From contig DASUIE010000083.1 in NCBI GenBank assembly GCA_036273175.1, positions 1 through 43,537 of the forward strand: a stretch of DNA of 43,537 nt, in the 5' to 3' direction. Every line of letters begins with the position of its first letter. Positions within the stretch are counted from its first letter, which is position 1. The position numbers and the translations under genes are program-made. This document shows positions 9,537 through 18,068 of this stretch, piece after piece. The DNA is from DATARH01 sp036273175. Its GTDB lineage: Bacteria > Pseudomonadota > Alphaproteobacteria > ATCC43930 > CGMCC-115725. The notes under the pieces are model-generated. The model was not told the DNA's origin. It saw only the letters and a list, made by a program, of their open reading frames with translations, and made no database searches.

Positions 9537-10679
9537 ATGGCTGAGATCAAGATCGTCGTCGACGGCGCGACCGGCCGGCTCGGCACGACGCAGCACCTGA
9601 AGGCGCTGCTGGCGATCCGCGGCGAGGGCGGGCTCTTGCTGAAGAGCGGCGAGCGGCTGATGCCGGCGCCGGTGCTGCTCGGCCGCAACCCCGAGAAGCT
9701 GGCGGCGCTGGCCGAGCGCAGTGGCGGGCTCACGTGGAGCATTGACCGCGAGGCCTGCCTCGCCGACAAATCGATCGCGATCTATTTCGACGCCAACGCG
9801 ACCGGCGGGCGGGTGTCGCGGCTCTCGGCGGCGATCGCGGCCGGAAAGCACGTCTATACCGAAAAGCCGCTCGCCGAGACGCTCGACGAAGCGATGGGGC
9901 TCGCCCGCGCCGCCAACGCGGCCGGGCTCAAGAACGGCGTCGTTCAGGACAAGCTGTTCCTTCCCGGGCTTAAGAAGCTGCGCAAACTTTACGACAGCAA
10001 GTATTTCGGGCGCATTTTATCGGTCCGGCTGGAGTTCGGCTGGTGGGTGTTCGACGGAACGCTGATTCCGTCGCAGCGGCCGAGCTGGAACTACCGGCGG
10101 GCGGGCGGCGGCGGGCTGATCCTCGATATGTTCGCGCATTGGCGCTACATCTTCGACCGGCTGCTCGGGCCGATCGAGGCGGTGTCGTGTCGGCGCATGA
10201 CGGCGCAGCCCGACCGCATCGACGAGGCCGGCAAGTCCTACAAGGTCGATGTCGAGGACCATGCCTTCGCGATTTTCGAGCTGGCGGGCGGGGTGCTGGC
10301 GCAGGTCGGGTCGTCCTGGGCGAGCCGGGTCAAGCGCGACGACCTCTTGCAGATCCAGGTCGACGGCACCGCCGCCTCGGCGATCTGCGGGCTGCACGAT
10401 TGCTGGGTGCAGCCGCTGATCGCGACGCCGCGGCCGTTTTTCGACCCGGAAAAGCCGCAGGCGATGGATTTCGACGGGCAGTGGCAGAAGATGCCCGACC
10501 TCGACCCGTTCCAGAATTCGTACCGGGCCGGCTGGGATTTGTTCCTGCGCCACGTCGCCGAGGACGGGCCGTTTCCGTCGCCGCTGCTGGAAGGGGCGAA
10601 GAGCGTGCAGCTCGCCGAGGCGTGCTACCGCAGCGACCGGGAGCGGCGCTGGGTCGGCCTGGACCCGCTGGCCCTGTAG
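9537..10679 (+). CDS. Gfo/Idh/MocA-family oxidoreductase
   Basis: A 380-residue NAD(P)-dependent dehydrogenase. The N-terminal dinucleotide fold begins KIVVDGATGRLGTTQH, a variant of the usual GxGxxG loop. The catalytic EKP motif is intact in VYTEKPLAE at about residues 103-111. The C-terminal alpha/beta domain contains GGGLILDMFAHWRYIFDRL, where the His is a common family catalytic residue. Family members oxidise or reduce sugars, inositols and related polyols; the substrate here is unknown. It follows amt after eight bases, so the two may share a transcript although no biochemical link is obvious. Its 3' end overlaps the convergent sensor-like gene by 55 bases. Confidence 0.87.
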   Translation: MAEIKIVVDGATGRLGTTQHLKALLAIRGEGGLLLKSGERLMPAPVLLGRNPEKLAALAERSGGLTWSIDREACLADKSIAIYFDANATGGRVSRLSAAIAAGKHVYTEKPLAETLDEAMGLARAANAAGLKNGVVQDKLFLPGLKKLRKLYDSKYFGRILSVRLEFGWWVFDGTLIPSQRPSWNYRRAGGGGLILDMFAHWRYIFDRLLGPIEAVSCRRMTAQPDRIDEAGKSYKVDVEDHAFAIFELAGGVLAQVGSSWASRVKRDDLLQIQVDGTAASAICGLHDCWVQPLIATPRPFFDPEKPQAMDFDGQWQKMPDLDPFQNSYRAGWDLFLRHVAEDGPFPSPLLEGAKSVQLAEACYRSDRERRWVGLDPLAL

Positions 10680-12445
10680 CGCCGCGGCGGCGCGATCGGC
10701 TCATCGGCCCGCCTGGCGGAGGCGGACGACTCCGCAACGCGCGGGAAATAAAGGTGAATCGCGGTGCCGACGCCCTGGGCGCTCTCGGCGCGGACATAGC
10801 CGCCGAGCTTCGCCATCGCCGGCCATGACGCGGCGACCGCCTGCCGCGCGCTCGCGGTCGGGTCGAAAATCCGTTCGAGCTGGGTCTCGGTAAAGCCGGG
10901 GCCGTTGTCGCGGATCGTGACGCGGGCGAATTCGCCGATCCGCGCGCCGGGGAACTCGTCGACATTGACGCGGTCGAAGACGGCGTTGCGGGTGCCGACG
11001 ATCAGCGTGTCGTCGGCCCGCAGATCGGGCGCGGCGGCGCCAACGAGATCGGTCACCAGCGCGGCGACCGCCTCGCCGTCGGTGCGGCAGGGCCACAGCT
11101 CGGGGAAGAGCGACAGGCGGAAATTGGCGCCGAGCGGAATCTTGTCGCGCAGCGCCGCCTCGAGCCCGGCGATCACCGGGTTGAGCTCCGAGGTGACCGG
11201 CTTCTCGGGCGGCCGCGGCGGGGCCGGCGGTTTCGTGTCGGCGCCGATGCCCGCGACGATCTCGGGCGGCGGCGCCGGCAACGGCAGCGGCAGCGCGACC
11301 ACCGTCTGCGTGCCGGAAAGCGCGGCTGCCGGGACCGGCTGACGCCGCCGGCGTTGCACCGCCGCGGCGACGGCCGCGGCCAGCAGCAGGGCGAGACCGG
11401 CGATGACGCCGTCGCGCCAGTCGATGCGCCAGTGCGCCCGCGCGTCCGGGTCGTAGACAAAGCTGTCAGGGTCGGCGACGCGAACGAGCGCGCCGGAGCT
11501 GGCGAGGCTCGCCTCTATGGTCGACCAGCGCTCGGGGCTCGAATGGCCGAACGGGACGGTCGGGTAGCGCGACAGCGCCTTGGCGACCTCGGCCTGATAC
11601 TTGTTATAGGCGGCCGGGTCGGCGATGCCGGGCGGCGGCGGCAGGTCCGAGAGGAGGCGGCCGGAAATCTCGTCGACGTGGTCGAGCGCATAGGCCCAGC
11701 CCTTCAGCGTCGCCGCGCGAAAGCTCTTTACCAGCTCCGGATTGGCGCGCTCGAACCGGGCCAGCGTGAACAGCGTGTCGCCGTAGAACTCGACCCGGTA
11801 ATCGGCGGGGCTGAAGGATTTGAGGGCGAGGTTGCGGGCGTGCGCGGCCCACGGGAAGTTCCACGGCGACGCGGGCACGGCGTCGACCGAGCGGTCGGCC
11901 AGCGCGGCGGCGGCCTGCCCCGGCTCGACCGGCACCGAGCGGAGCTTGTCGGGGTCGATGCCGTCGCCTTGCAACGCGGTCACCAGCTCGAGGTCGAGCA
12001 CGTCGGTCGCCGGCAGCCGCCCGACCCGCGCCTTCAGCAGCGCGCCGGGATTGGCGAAGTCGCTGTCGGCGCGGGAAAAAATCATCACCCCGCTCGACTG
12101 GAAGATCGGCGCCAGCAGCAACAGCGGCAGCCCCTGGGCGGAGCGCGTCACCAGTGACATCGAGCCGACGCCGAACTGCGCGTGCCCCTCGGCGACCTCA
12201 TGCGCCGGATCGACATTTCCCTGGCCGGGCGCCGAACCCGGGCGGATTTCGACGAGCAGCCCGGCCTCGTTGTAGAACCCCTTCCACAACGCGGCGAAAT
12301 AGCCCGCGTATTGAAATTGCGCGGGACCGCTCAACTGCAAAACCAGCGTCGAGGGCGCATCGTCGGCGCGTGCCGGCAGGGCTGGGGCAAGGGCCAGCAG
12401 CAGGACAGGGGCAAGCCGCCGCAGGGACGCGACCAAACTTGACAT
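10625..12445 (-). CDS. NMT1/THI5-type binding protein fused to a degenerate histidine-kinase ATPase domain
   Basis: A 606-residue membrane protein of unusual build. Residues 1-27 are a signal peptide ending PARA. Residues 30-330 form an NMT1/THI5-like periplasmic binding domain (LQLSGPAQFQYAGYFAALWKGFYNEAGL). A membrane helix spans 346-363 and is followed by a Pro-rich linker of about 50 residues. From 420 there is a GHKL ATPase fold with a clear G1 box DNGPGF (513-518) and G2-like GVGTAIHLYFP. No phospho-accepting His with its helix is visible, and the N-box position (about 462-474) reads VTDLVGAAAPDL without the expected Asn. The ligand, if NMT1-like, would be a pyrimidine, taurine-like or aromatic compound. 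No partner receiver gene is adjacent. Confidence 0.8.
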   Translation of the reverse strand: MSSLVASLRRLAPVLLLALAPALPARADDAPSTLVLQLSGPAQFQYAGYFAALWKGFYNEAGLLVEIRPGSAPGQGNVDPAHEVAEGHAQFGVGSMSLVTRSAQGLPLLLLAPIFQSSGVMIFSRADSDFANPGALLKARVGRLPATDVLDLELVTALQGDGIDPDKLRSVPVEPGQAAAALADRSVDAVPASPWNFPWAAHARNLALKSFSPADYRVEFYGDTLFTLARFERANPELVKSFRAATLKGWAYALDHVDEISGRLLSDLPPPPGIADPAAYNKYQAEVAKALSRYPTVPFGHSSPERWSTIEASLASSGALVRVADPDSFVYDPDARAHWRIDWRDGVIAGLALLLAAAVAAAVQRRRRQPVPAAALSGTQTVVALPLPLPAPPPEIVAGIGADTKPPAPPRPPEKPVTSELNPVIAGLEAALRDKIPLGANFRLSLFPELWPCRTDGEAVAALVTDLVGAAAPDLRADDTLIVGTRNAVFDRVNVDEFPGARIGEFARVTIRDNGPGFTETQLERIFDPTASARQAVAASWPAMAKLGGYVRAESAQGVGTAIHLYFPRVAESSASARRADEPIAPPRRYRASGSRPTQRRSRSLR

Positions 12446-12678
12446 CGAGCCTCCCGCTCACGCGCCGCGGTGAAATGGGGGATCGGCGCGCGAGCACTCC
12501 CGTGCCCGTATTCTCAGCGTGAAACGGCGGCGAAATCAAATGTTTCCGAGGCGAGGCTGCTAAGTTACTGCAATTGGCTCGTAGAGCGCTTCGGCGCGGG
12601 CCGCGATCGTCGCCGGATTGGTGCGCGCGGCGATGCGGACGCGCGTGGCGGTACCTATTTCGTGGCGCTCGGAGGGTC
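12446..12678. other. Intergenic region between the sensor-like gene and the TonB receptor gene
   Basis: These 233 bases separate two minus-strand genes. They should hold the promoter of the binding-protein/ATPase fusion and any terminator of the receptor gene. I see no convincing promoter hexamers, hairpin with T-run, small gene or RNA gene. Confidence 0.4.
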
Positions 12679-15033
12679 TCAGAATTTGATCGTCACGCCC
12701 CCGTAGGCGGCGAGAGGGGGCGCGACGCTGACGAAGCGCGGGTCGGTCGGAAACGGGACCCCGGGGAGCGGGCTGGCGGTGGGATTGTTGAAGATGCCGT
12801 AGGTCGCGTATTTGTTGTTGAACAAGTTTTTGATCAGCGCGTACACCTCGATATTGTCGGTCAGCTTATAGGACGTATGAAGATTGGCGACGACATAACC
12901 GGGTAATTGCGGATTTTGGTTTGACTGGTCGTTGAAATAGTACTGGCTGCTGGCATAGATCAGATCGCCGCCGACAATCCATTTGTCGGTGACCGAATAA
13001 TCGATATTGACCTTGAAGCGGTGCTGCGGGATGCCGGGAATACGGTTGCCCGGGCGCACGAAGATGTCGCCGTTGGCATCGGCAAACGGGTTGTCCGGCG
13101 AGCTCAGCGTAATCGCGCTCTGATAGGTCGCGTCGATCAGGCTGTAATTGGCCGTGATCCGCCATTTGGGGTCCCTGTAGCCGATGCCGGCCTCGATCCC
13201 CTGGCGGCGGGTGGCGCCGGCGTTCTGGAAAAACCCGGTGCTGATGATGGCGCTGGGAACGGTCAGGATGTCGTTGTCGAGGTCGGTCCGGAACAGACCG
13301 ATATTCCAGTCGACCCGGCCGGCCGGATCGATCAGGTCGGACTTGAGCTTGCCGCGCAGCCCGAGCTCGTAATTGCGGGCGACGACCTGCCGCAGCCCCG
13401 GCGGATCGGCGCTGAGGAAGGCGTCGAGGGTGCACGGCCGGGCCGGGTCGGAGCAGCCGATCTCGCCGGCGGTCGGGGTGCGGTTGGCCTCGGCATAGCC
13501 GAAATACCCGGTCAGGCCCGGCAGGAACTTGTAGGTCGCGCCGGCTGCCGGGTTGAACCGGCTGTAGCGGGCGTTGCCGTTGAGCGCGGTGCCGATCTTG
13601 TCGGCGAGGTGGATCAGCGCGACGTTGAACCGGCCGCCGACGGTCAGCGCCAGCCGGTCGGTCACGTTGAACGTGTCGCTCGCGTAGACGCCGTAATAGC
13701 TGTTGGTGGTTTCGACCGAGACCGGATCGAGCGAGCCGTCCGGCTGCGCGATGACGATGCCGGTGCCGATCGTCGTCAGGTTGACTGGGTTGACCGCCGC
13801 CAGCTCGTTGGTCGAGGTGAAATCGACATCGCCGTGATCGATGCCGAGGCCGACCACGAGATGGTTTTCGTGGCCGAACACCGGGCCGGTATAGGTGCCC
13901 TGCAGCGAGCCTCCGAGCCCGAGCGAGGTGGTCGAGGTCACGTCGTTCTCGGCCGGTGTCGCCCCGCCGAGAATATCCGGCACCGGCCCGCCCTGCGTGC
14001 CGAACAGCGGAGTGAACGGGTCGCCGAGGCACAGGATCGCGCCGAGCGAGGGATCGCAGGTCTGCGCGTCGGTGATGTTGCCGGCGTAGGATTTGCGGCC
14101 CGAGCCGCGCAGGTAGAAATTGCTTTGGAACGATAGATGGCCGCTGGCGACGTAATTGGCGGTCAGCGACGGCACCAGCACCGTGTCGCGGAAGGTCTGC
14201 GGCGACACGAAGACGGCGGTACGGTCGATGTCGACGAGCTCGATCGGCGTCGGCCCGATCCCTTGGAGCACATTGTTGGCCGCGGTCATGTTGAAGTGGA
14301 GGCTGCCCTGGCTGCCTTCCGCGCCGATATCGGCGTAGAGCTGGTGCACGTTCGACGACGAGAACTTCCGGTAGCCGTCGTCATGGGCCAGGTTGACGCC
14401 GACATAGGCGCCGATATCGCCGACCTGCTTGCCGTATTGCACGGTGAACTGGCGCTGGCCGAACGAGCCGCCCGACAGGTCGAGCTGGCCGCCCCGGAAA
14501 TTGAACCCGTTCTTCATTTCGAGGACCAGCGCGCCGCCGAGCGCGTTCAGCCCGTAAACCGGGTTGGTCGGGATGATGCTGAGCCGGTCGATGGCGAAAT
14601 CGGGCACCAGGTCCCAGGTCAGATTGTCGCCGAACGGCTCGTTGAGGCGGACGCCGTTCTGGTAGACGGCGATCCCGGTCGGCGTGCCGAGGACGGGCGA
14701 CGCCGTAAAGCCGCGGTACTGGACGTCGGGCTGGTAGGGGTTGTCCTCGTTGTCGTTGAGATTGACGCTGCTCAGGTGCTGATCGAGGCCCGAGACGAGC
14801 GGCGCCGGCACCTCCCGGGAGATATTCGGCGCCGGTATCGTCTGCACGTTCGACGGCACCTTGTCGCGATCGATCCCGATCCCGGCGACGAGGGGGGAAG
14901 TGCCGATGATTTCGACCGGCGGCAGGGTGATCTGCGCGGGCTCGGCGCCCGGCGCCGCGGTCTGCGCCCCGGCGAGCGACGGCCACAGCATCCCGATAAT
15001 GGCCGCCGCCGTGAACCCTCCCCGCGCAAGCAT
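12679..15033 (-). CDS. TonB-dependent outer-membrane receptor
   Basis: A 784-residue outer-membrane protein. A signal peptide (about 1-23, ending AGA) is followed by a TonB-box-like LPPVEIIGT. The plug domain (about 50-170) contains PDVQYRGFTASPVLGTPTGIAVYQNGVRLNEPFGD. The long beta-barrel ends in the family's closing segment GVTIKF with a C-terminal Phe, as expected for an intact barrel. A late NLFNNKYATYGIF matches the conserved C-terminal signature of TonB receptors. The substrate is unknown: iron chelates are most common, but many alphaproteobacterial receptors import sugars or aromatics. It is transcribed away from a two-component system, which suggests that system controls it. Confidence 0.93.
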   Translation of the reverse strand: MLARGGFTAAAIIGMLWPSLAGAQTAAPGAEPAQITLPPVEIIGTSPLVAGIGIDRDKVPSNVQTIPAPNISREVPAPLVSGLDQHLSSVNLNDNEDNPYQPDVQYRGFTASPVLGTPTGIAVYQNGVRLNEPFGDNLTWDLVPDFAIDRLSIIPTNPVYGLNALGGALVLEMKNGFNFRGGQLDLSGGSFGQRQFTVQYGKQVGDIGAYVGVNLAHDDGYRKFSSSNVHQLYADIGAEGSQGSLHFNMTAANNVLQGIGPTPIELVDIDRTAVFVSPQTFRDTVLVPSLTANYVASGHLSFQSNFYLRGSGRKSYAGNITDAQTCDPSLGAILCLGDPFTPLFGTQGGPVPDILGGATPAENDVTSTTSLGLGGSLQGTYTGPVFGHENHLVVGLGIDHGDVDFTSTNELAAVNPVNLTTIGTGIVIAQPDGSLDPVSVETTNSYYGVYASDTFNVTDRLALTVGGRFNVALIHLADKIGTALNGNARYSRFNPAAGATYKFLPGLTGYFGYAEANRTPTAGEIGCSDPARPCTLDAFLSADPPGLRQVVARNYELGLRGKLKSDLIDPAGRVDWNIGLFRTDLDNDILTVPSAIISTGFFQNAGATRRQGIEAGIGYRDPKWRITANYSLIDATYQSAITLSSPDNPFADANGDIFVRPGNRIPGIPQHRFKVNIDYSVTDKWIVGGDLIYASSQYYFNDQSNQNPQLPGYVVANLHTSYKLTDNIEVYALIKNLFNNKYATYGIFNNPTASPLPGVPFPTDPRFVSVAPPLAAYGGVTIKF

Positions 15034-15101
15034 CGCCGTCCCGCCGATTTTGTTATGCTCTGCTAGCCATTAAGTCCTGAAACGGCGCGGTGTGGCGATG
15101 G

Positions 15102-15140
15102 TCCGATTTCCCGATATTCGGGACAATAATTCCCGATTTG
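15102..15140. promoter_or_regulatory. Palindrome and repeated CCGATTT motifs between TonB receptor and two-component genes
   Basis: The divergent intergenic region holds a 15-base interrupted palindrome, TCCCGA-TAT-TCGGGA, at 15109-15123. Copies of CCGATTT lie on both sides at 15103-15109 and 15133-15139, exactly 30 bases apart. This arrangement is what a dimeric LuxR/NarL-type response regulator site might look like, and the regulator encoded next door is of that class. The assignment is inference from position and symmetry. Confidence 0.5.
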
Positions 15141-15166
15141 ACTAGGGTCGAGGTGGAAGGGCTCCG

Positions 15167-16504
15167 ATGTCCCTGCGATTGCGTCTGATCGGCCTGGTTG
15201 CGCTGGCCCTGGTGATCAGCATCCTGCTCGCCGGCGCCATCGCCTGCTACAACGCCTCGGGCTCGGTCGGCGTCGAGATGCGGTCGGCGCTTCTGGTCGG
15301 CCGGCGCGCCGTGGAGAATGCGGCGGCCGGCATCCAAGCCTCGCCCGACCCGCGGCGCGACCTCGACCGCCTGATCGGGCTGTTCCGCGGCAACCGCCAC
15401 ATTCGGGTGTCGCTCGCCGGCGATCCGGCGGTGGCCGCCGCGCCGTTGGTCGAAACCTCTCCGTTTGGCGAACCGTCGGGATGGTTCGTGCGGCTGATCG
15501 GGGTGCCGAGCACGACCGAGCGCGTGCCGATCCTGCGCGACGGCCGGAATTTCGCGACGGTCGTGCTCGCGGCCGATCCGCATAACGAAACGCTCGACGT
15601 CTGGAACGATTTCAACAACACCGTGATCGTGCTGCTGGCGTTCAGCGGGCTGACGATCCTCTTGATCTATCTGTTTATCGGGCGCGCGTTGCGTCCGCTC
15701 GACCGGCTCGGCGCGGCGCTGGAGCAGATCGGCCGCGGCAATTTCACGATGCGGGTCGGCGGCAGGCTGACCCCGGAGTTGTCGGGGCTGCACGACAATT
15801 TCAACCGCATGGCCGGCCAGCTTGCCGCCGCGGACGCCGACAACCGGCGCCTCAACGAGCAGCTGCTGACGGTGCAGGAGCAGGAGCGCGGCGAGATCGC
15901 CCGCGATCTGCACGACGAGGTCGGCCCCCATCTGTTTGCGATCAATATCGACACCGACGCGGTCTCGCGCCTGTTGAGAGAGGGGCGCGCGGCGGAGGCG
16001 CCGGAGCATCTCCGCCTGATCGGGGAGGCGGTCGAGCATGTGCAGCGGGAGCTGCACAGCGCCGTGCGCCGGCTGCAACCGGTCGGGCTCGCCGAGTTCG
16101 GGCTGCCCGACGCCATCGACAACATGATCCAGTTCTGGCGCCGGCGGCACCCGGATATCGATTTCCGCGTCACGGTGGCGCCGGGTTGCGACGCGCTCGG
16201 CGAGCTTGTCGACACGACGATCTATCGCGTCGTCCAGGAATGCCTCAGCAACGCCCTGCGCCACGGCCGGCCGGCGAGCATCGCGGTCCGGGTCGAATGC
16301 GCCGCCGAGCGCGGCCAGATTTTCCTGGAGATCGCCGATGACGGGTCCGGCATGCCCGACGCATCGAGCCCCGGCTTCGGCTTGCGCGGCATGGCGGAGC
16401 GGGTCAGGGCGCTGGGCGGGCGGCTGACGCTCGGCAACAAGCCCGGCGGCGGGCTTACGGTGACGGCGACGCTGCCCTATCGGCCGCAGCGCGAGCTGGT
16501 ATGA
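15167..16504 (+). CDS. NarL-family sensor histidine kinase (HisKA_3 type)
   Basis: A 445-residue membrane kinase. Helix 1 spans about residues 7-27, a periplasmic sensor loop 28-152, helix 2 153-172 and a HAMP domain about 172-225. The dimerisation helix with the phospho-accepting His249 lies in EIARDLHDEVGPHLF, the HisKA_3 pattern. The ATPase domain shows the N box (VVQECLSNALRHG), a G1 box (ADDGSGMPD) and a G2 segment (GFGLRGMAERVRALGG). It should phosphorylate the response regulator whose gene overlaps its stop by four bases (ATGA). The gene is divergent from the TonB receptor, so it may sense the imported substrate or envelope state. Confidence 0.93.
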   Translation: MSLRLRLIGLVALALVISILLAGAIACYNASGSVGVEMRSALLVGRRAVENAAAGIQASPDPRRDLDRLIGLFRGNRHIRVSLAGDPAVAAAPLVETSPFGEPSGWFVRLIGVPSTTERVPILRDGRNFATVVLAADPHNETLDVWNDFNNTVIVLLAFSGLTILLIYLFIGRALRPLDRLGAALEQIGRGNFTMRVGGRLTPELSGLHDNFNRMAGQLAAADADNRRLNEQLLTVQEQERGEIARDLHDEVGPHLFAINIDTDAVSRLLREGRAAEAPEHLRLIGEAVEHVQRELHSAVRRLQPVGLAEFGLPDAIDNMIQFWRRRHPDIDFRVTVAPGCDALGELVDTTIYRVVQECLSNALRHGRPASIAVRVECAAERGQIFLEIADDGSGMPDASSPGFGLRGMAERVRALGGRLTLGNKPGGGLTVTATLPYRPQRELV

Positions 16505-17127
16505 AAATCCTCATCGTCGACGACCATCCGATCGTGCGCGCGGGCCTGCGGCGGCTGCTTGCCGGCGAACCCGAGTACCAGGTCCAAGAGGCGGCGAGCG
16601 GGCGCGAAGCGCTGGGGGTTTTCCGGGAATACCAGCCCGAGCTGGTCATGCTCGATCTCAGCATGCCCGGGATCGGCGGGTTGGAGGTGATCGGCCGGCT
16701 GCGGACCGAAAACCCGGCCGTGCGCGTGCTGGTGCTGAGCATGCACCGCGAGCCGATCTATGCCCGGCGGGCGCTGCAAGCCGGCGCCGCCGGGTTCATG
16801 AGCAAGAACGCGCCGGCCGACCGGCTCCTCGAAGCGGTCGGGCGGGTCGCCGCCGGACACCGATACATCGAGCACGAGATCGCCCAGGAACTCGCGCTGG
16901 CAAACATCCCCGCGCCGGGCGTCCCGCTGCACGATCTGTCGCCGCGGGAATTCGAAATCCTGCGTCTCCTCGGCGACGGGAGCAGCCTCCACCAGATCGC
17001 CGACACGATCGGCATCAGCTACAAGACCGTGGCCAATACCTGCGGCCAGATCAAGGCCAAGCTCGGCGCCCCCCGCACGGCCGATCTCGTGCGGATCGCC
17101 ATCCAGCATGGCATCGCGCAGGGATAA
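16501..17127 (+). CDS. LuxR/NarL-family response regulator
   Basis: A 208-residue two-domain regulator. The receiver domain has the acidic pocket at Asp7-Asp8, the phosphorylated Asp52 in VMLDLSMPG, and the conserved Lys in MSKNAPADRLLEAV. The DNA-binding helix-turn-helix is at about 144-190 (LSPREFEILRLLGDGSSLHQIADTIGISYKTVAN), the LuxR/GerE type. It is translationally coupled to the kinase gene upstream by an ATGA overlap. Its likely targets are the divergent receptor promoter and its own operon; the palindrome at 15109-15123 is a candidate site. No close paralogue is visible in the window. Confidence 0.93.
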   Translation: MKILIVDDHPIVRAGLRRLLAGEPEYQVQEAASGREALGVFREYQPELVMLDLSMPGIGGLEVIGRLRTENPAVRVLVLSMHREPIYARRALQAGAAGFMSKNAPADRLLEAVGRVAAGHRYIEHEIAQELALANIPAPGVPLHDLSPREFEILRLLGDGSSLHQIADTIGISYKTVANTCGQIKAKLGAPRTADLVRIAIQHGIAQG

Positions 17128-17193
17128 CGGTCCCTTGCCATCGCCGGGGCTAATCGACGAGACTTCGCGGTCTGGACCAGGGCGGAGGGGTCG

Positions 17194-18063
17194 ATGCGCA
17201 GGGTCGGACGCAACAGCTTCAGCGAAATCTATTTCGCCGGCTGCAATCCCAGCTTTGTCGAGACCAGCGACGGCTATGTGATGATCGACTCGCCGCAGCA
17301 GCCGATCGACGCGGTGCGCTGGCGCGAGATGATGGAAGAGAAGGCGCCGATCCGGTACCTGATCAACACCGAGCCGCATGGCGATCATATCTCGGGCAAC
17401 GCCTATTTCCCGAACGTGCCGGTTGTCGGGCAGGTCAAGCTCCAGGAATGCTTCGAGCGCTATCTCGGCGCGTTCGGCTCGATGGAGGACAAGCGCGAGC
17501 GCTACAAGCAGCAGGACCCGGACAGCGTATGGCTGGTCGGCCACCCGGACTATGCCGACCCGCACGGCCCGACCGTGACCTTCACCGACGGGCTGACGCT
17601 GCATGTCGGCGACCACACCTTCAACATCATCCACCATCCCGGCCACACCGCGCCGCAAACCTCGGTCCACGTGCCCGAGGAGGGGGTCGTGTTCACCGGC
17701 GACAACGTCTTTCACAAGACGCGCTCGTGGCTGCAGGAATGCGACCCGTGGGAGTGGCTGGCGGCGCTCCGCAGCATCGAGGCGCTCGATGTCGAGACGA
17801 TCATCCCGGGCCACGGAGAGCCCTGCGGCAAGGCCTATCTCGGGGAGCAGGCGCAGATCGTCGAAAACTGGATCGGCTATATCGGCCGCTTTGTCGAGCG
17901 CGGGGTCACGCCGGACGAGATCCTGCGCGAGCCGGTCGCCGTGACCGCCCAGGACCCGTATCCGATCGGCCAGCGGCTGTTCATGCATAACGAGCGGCTG
18001 ACCGGGATGATCGTCAACAACCTGCACGCGCGCATCCTCGAAAGGAAGGCCGCGGGCAAATAA
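17194..18063 (+). CDS. MBL-fold metallo-hydrolase
   Basis: A 289-residue metallo-beta-lactamase-fold hydrolase. The metal-binding loop reads NTEPHGDHISGN, so the usual HxHxDH appears as Glu60-x-His62-x-Asp64-His65: the first His is Glu. Later ligands look intact: HHPGHTAPQTS, then VVFTGDNVF (Asp), and IIPGHGEPCGK (His). Such a change would alter the first zinc site, though several MBL subfamilies tolerate it. The reaction is unknown; candidates are a lactonase, thioesterase or glyoxalase II-like activity. It sits five bases upstream of an ABC binding protein gene and is followed by an HpaB-type hydroxylase, which suggests a role in uptake and breakdown of an aromatic compound (inference). Confidence 0.87.
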   Translation: MRRVGRNSFSEIYFAGCNPSFVETSDGYVMIDSPQQPIDAVRWREMMEEKAPIRYLINTEPHGDHISGNAYFPNVPVVGQVKLQECFERYLGAFGSMEDKRERYKQQDPDSVWLVGHPDYADPHGPTVTFTDGLTLHVGDHTFNIIHHPGHTAPQTSVHVPEEGVVFTGDNVFHKTRSWLQECDPWEWLAALRSIEALDVETIIPGHGEPCGKAYLGEQAQIVENWIGYIGRFVERGVTPDEILREPVAVTAQDPYPIGQRLFMHNERLTGMIVNNLHARILERKAAGK

Positions 18064-18068
18064 CGCCG

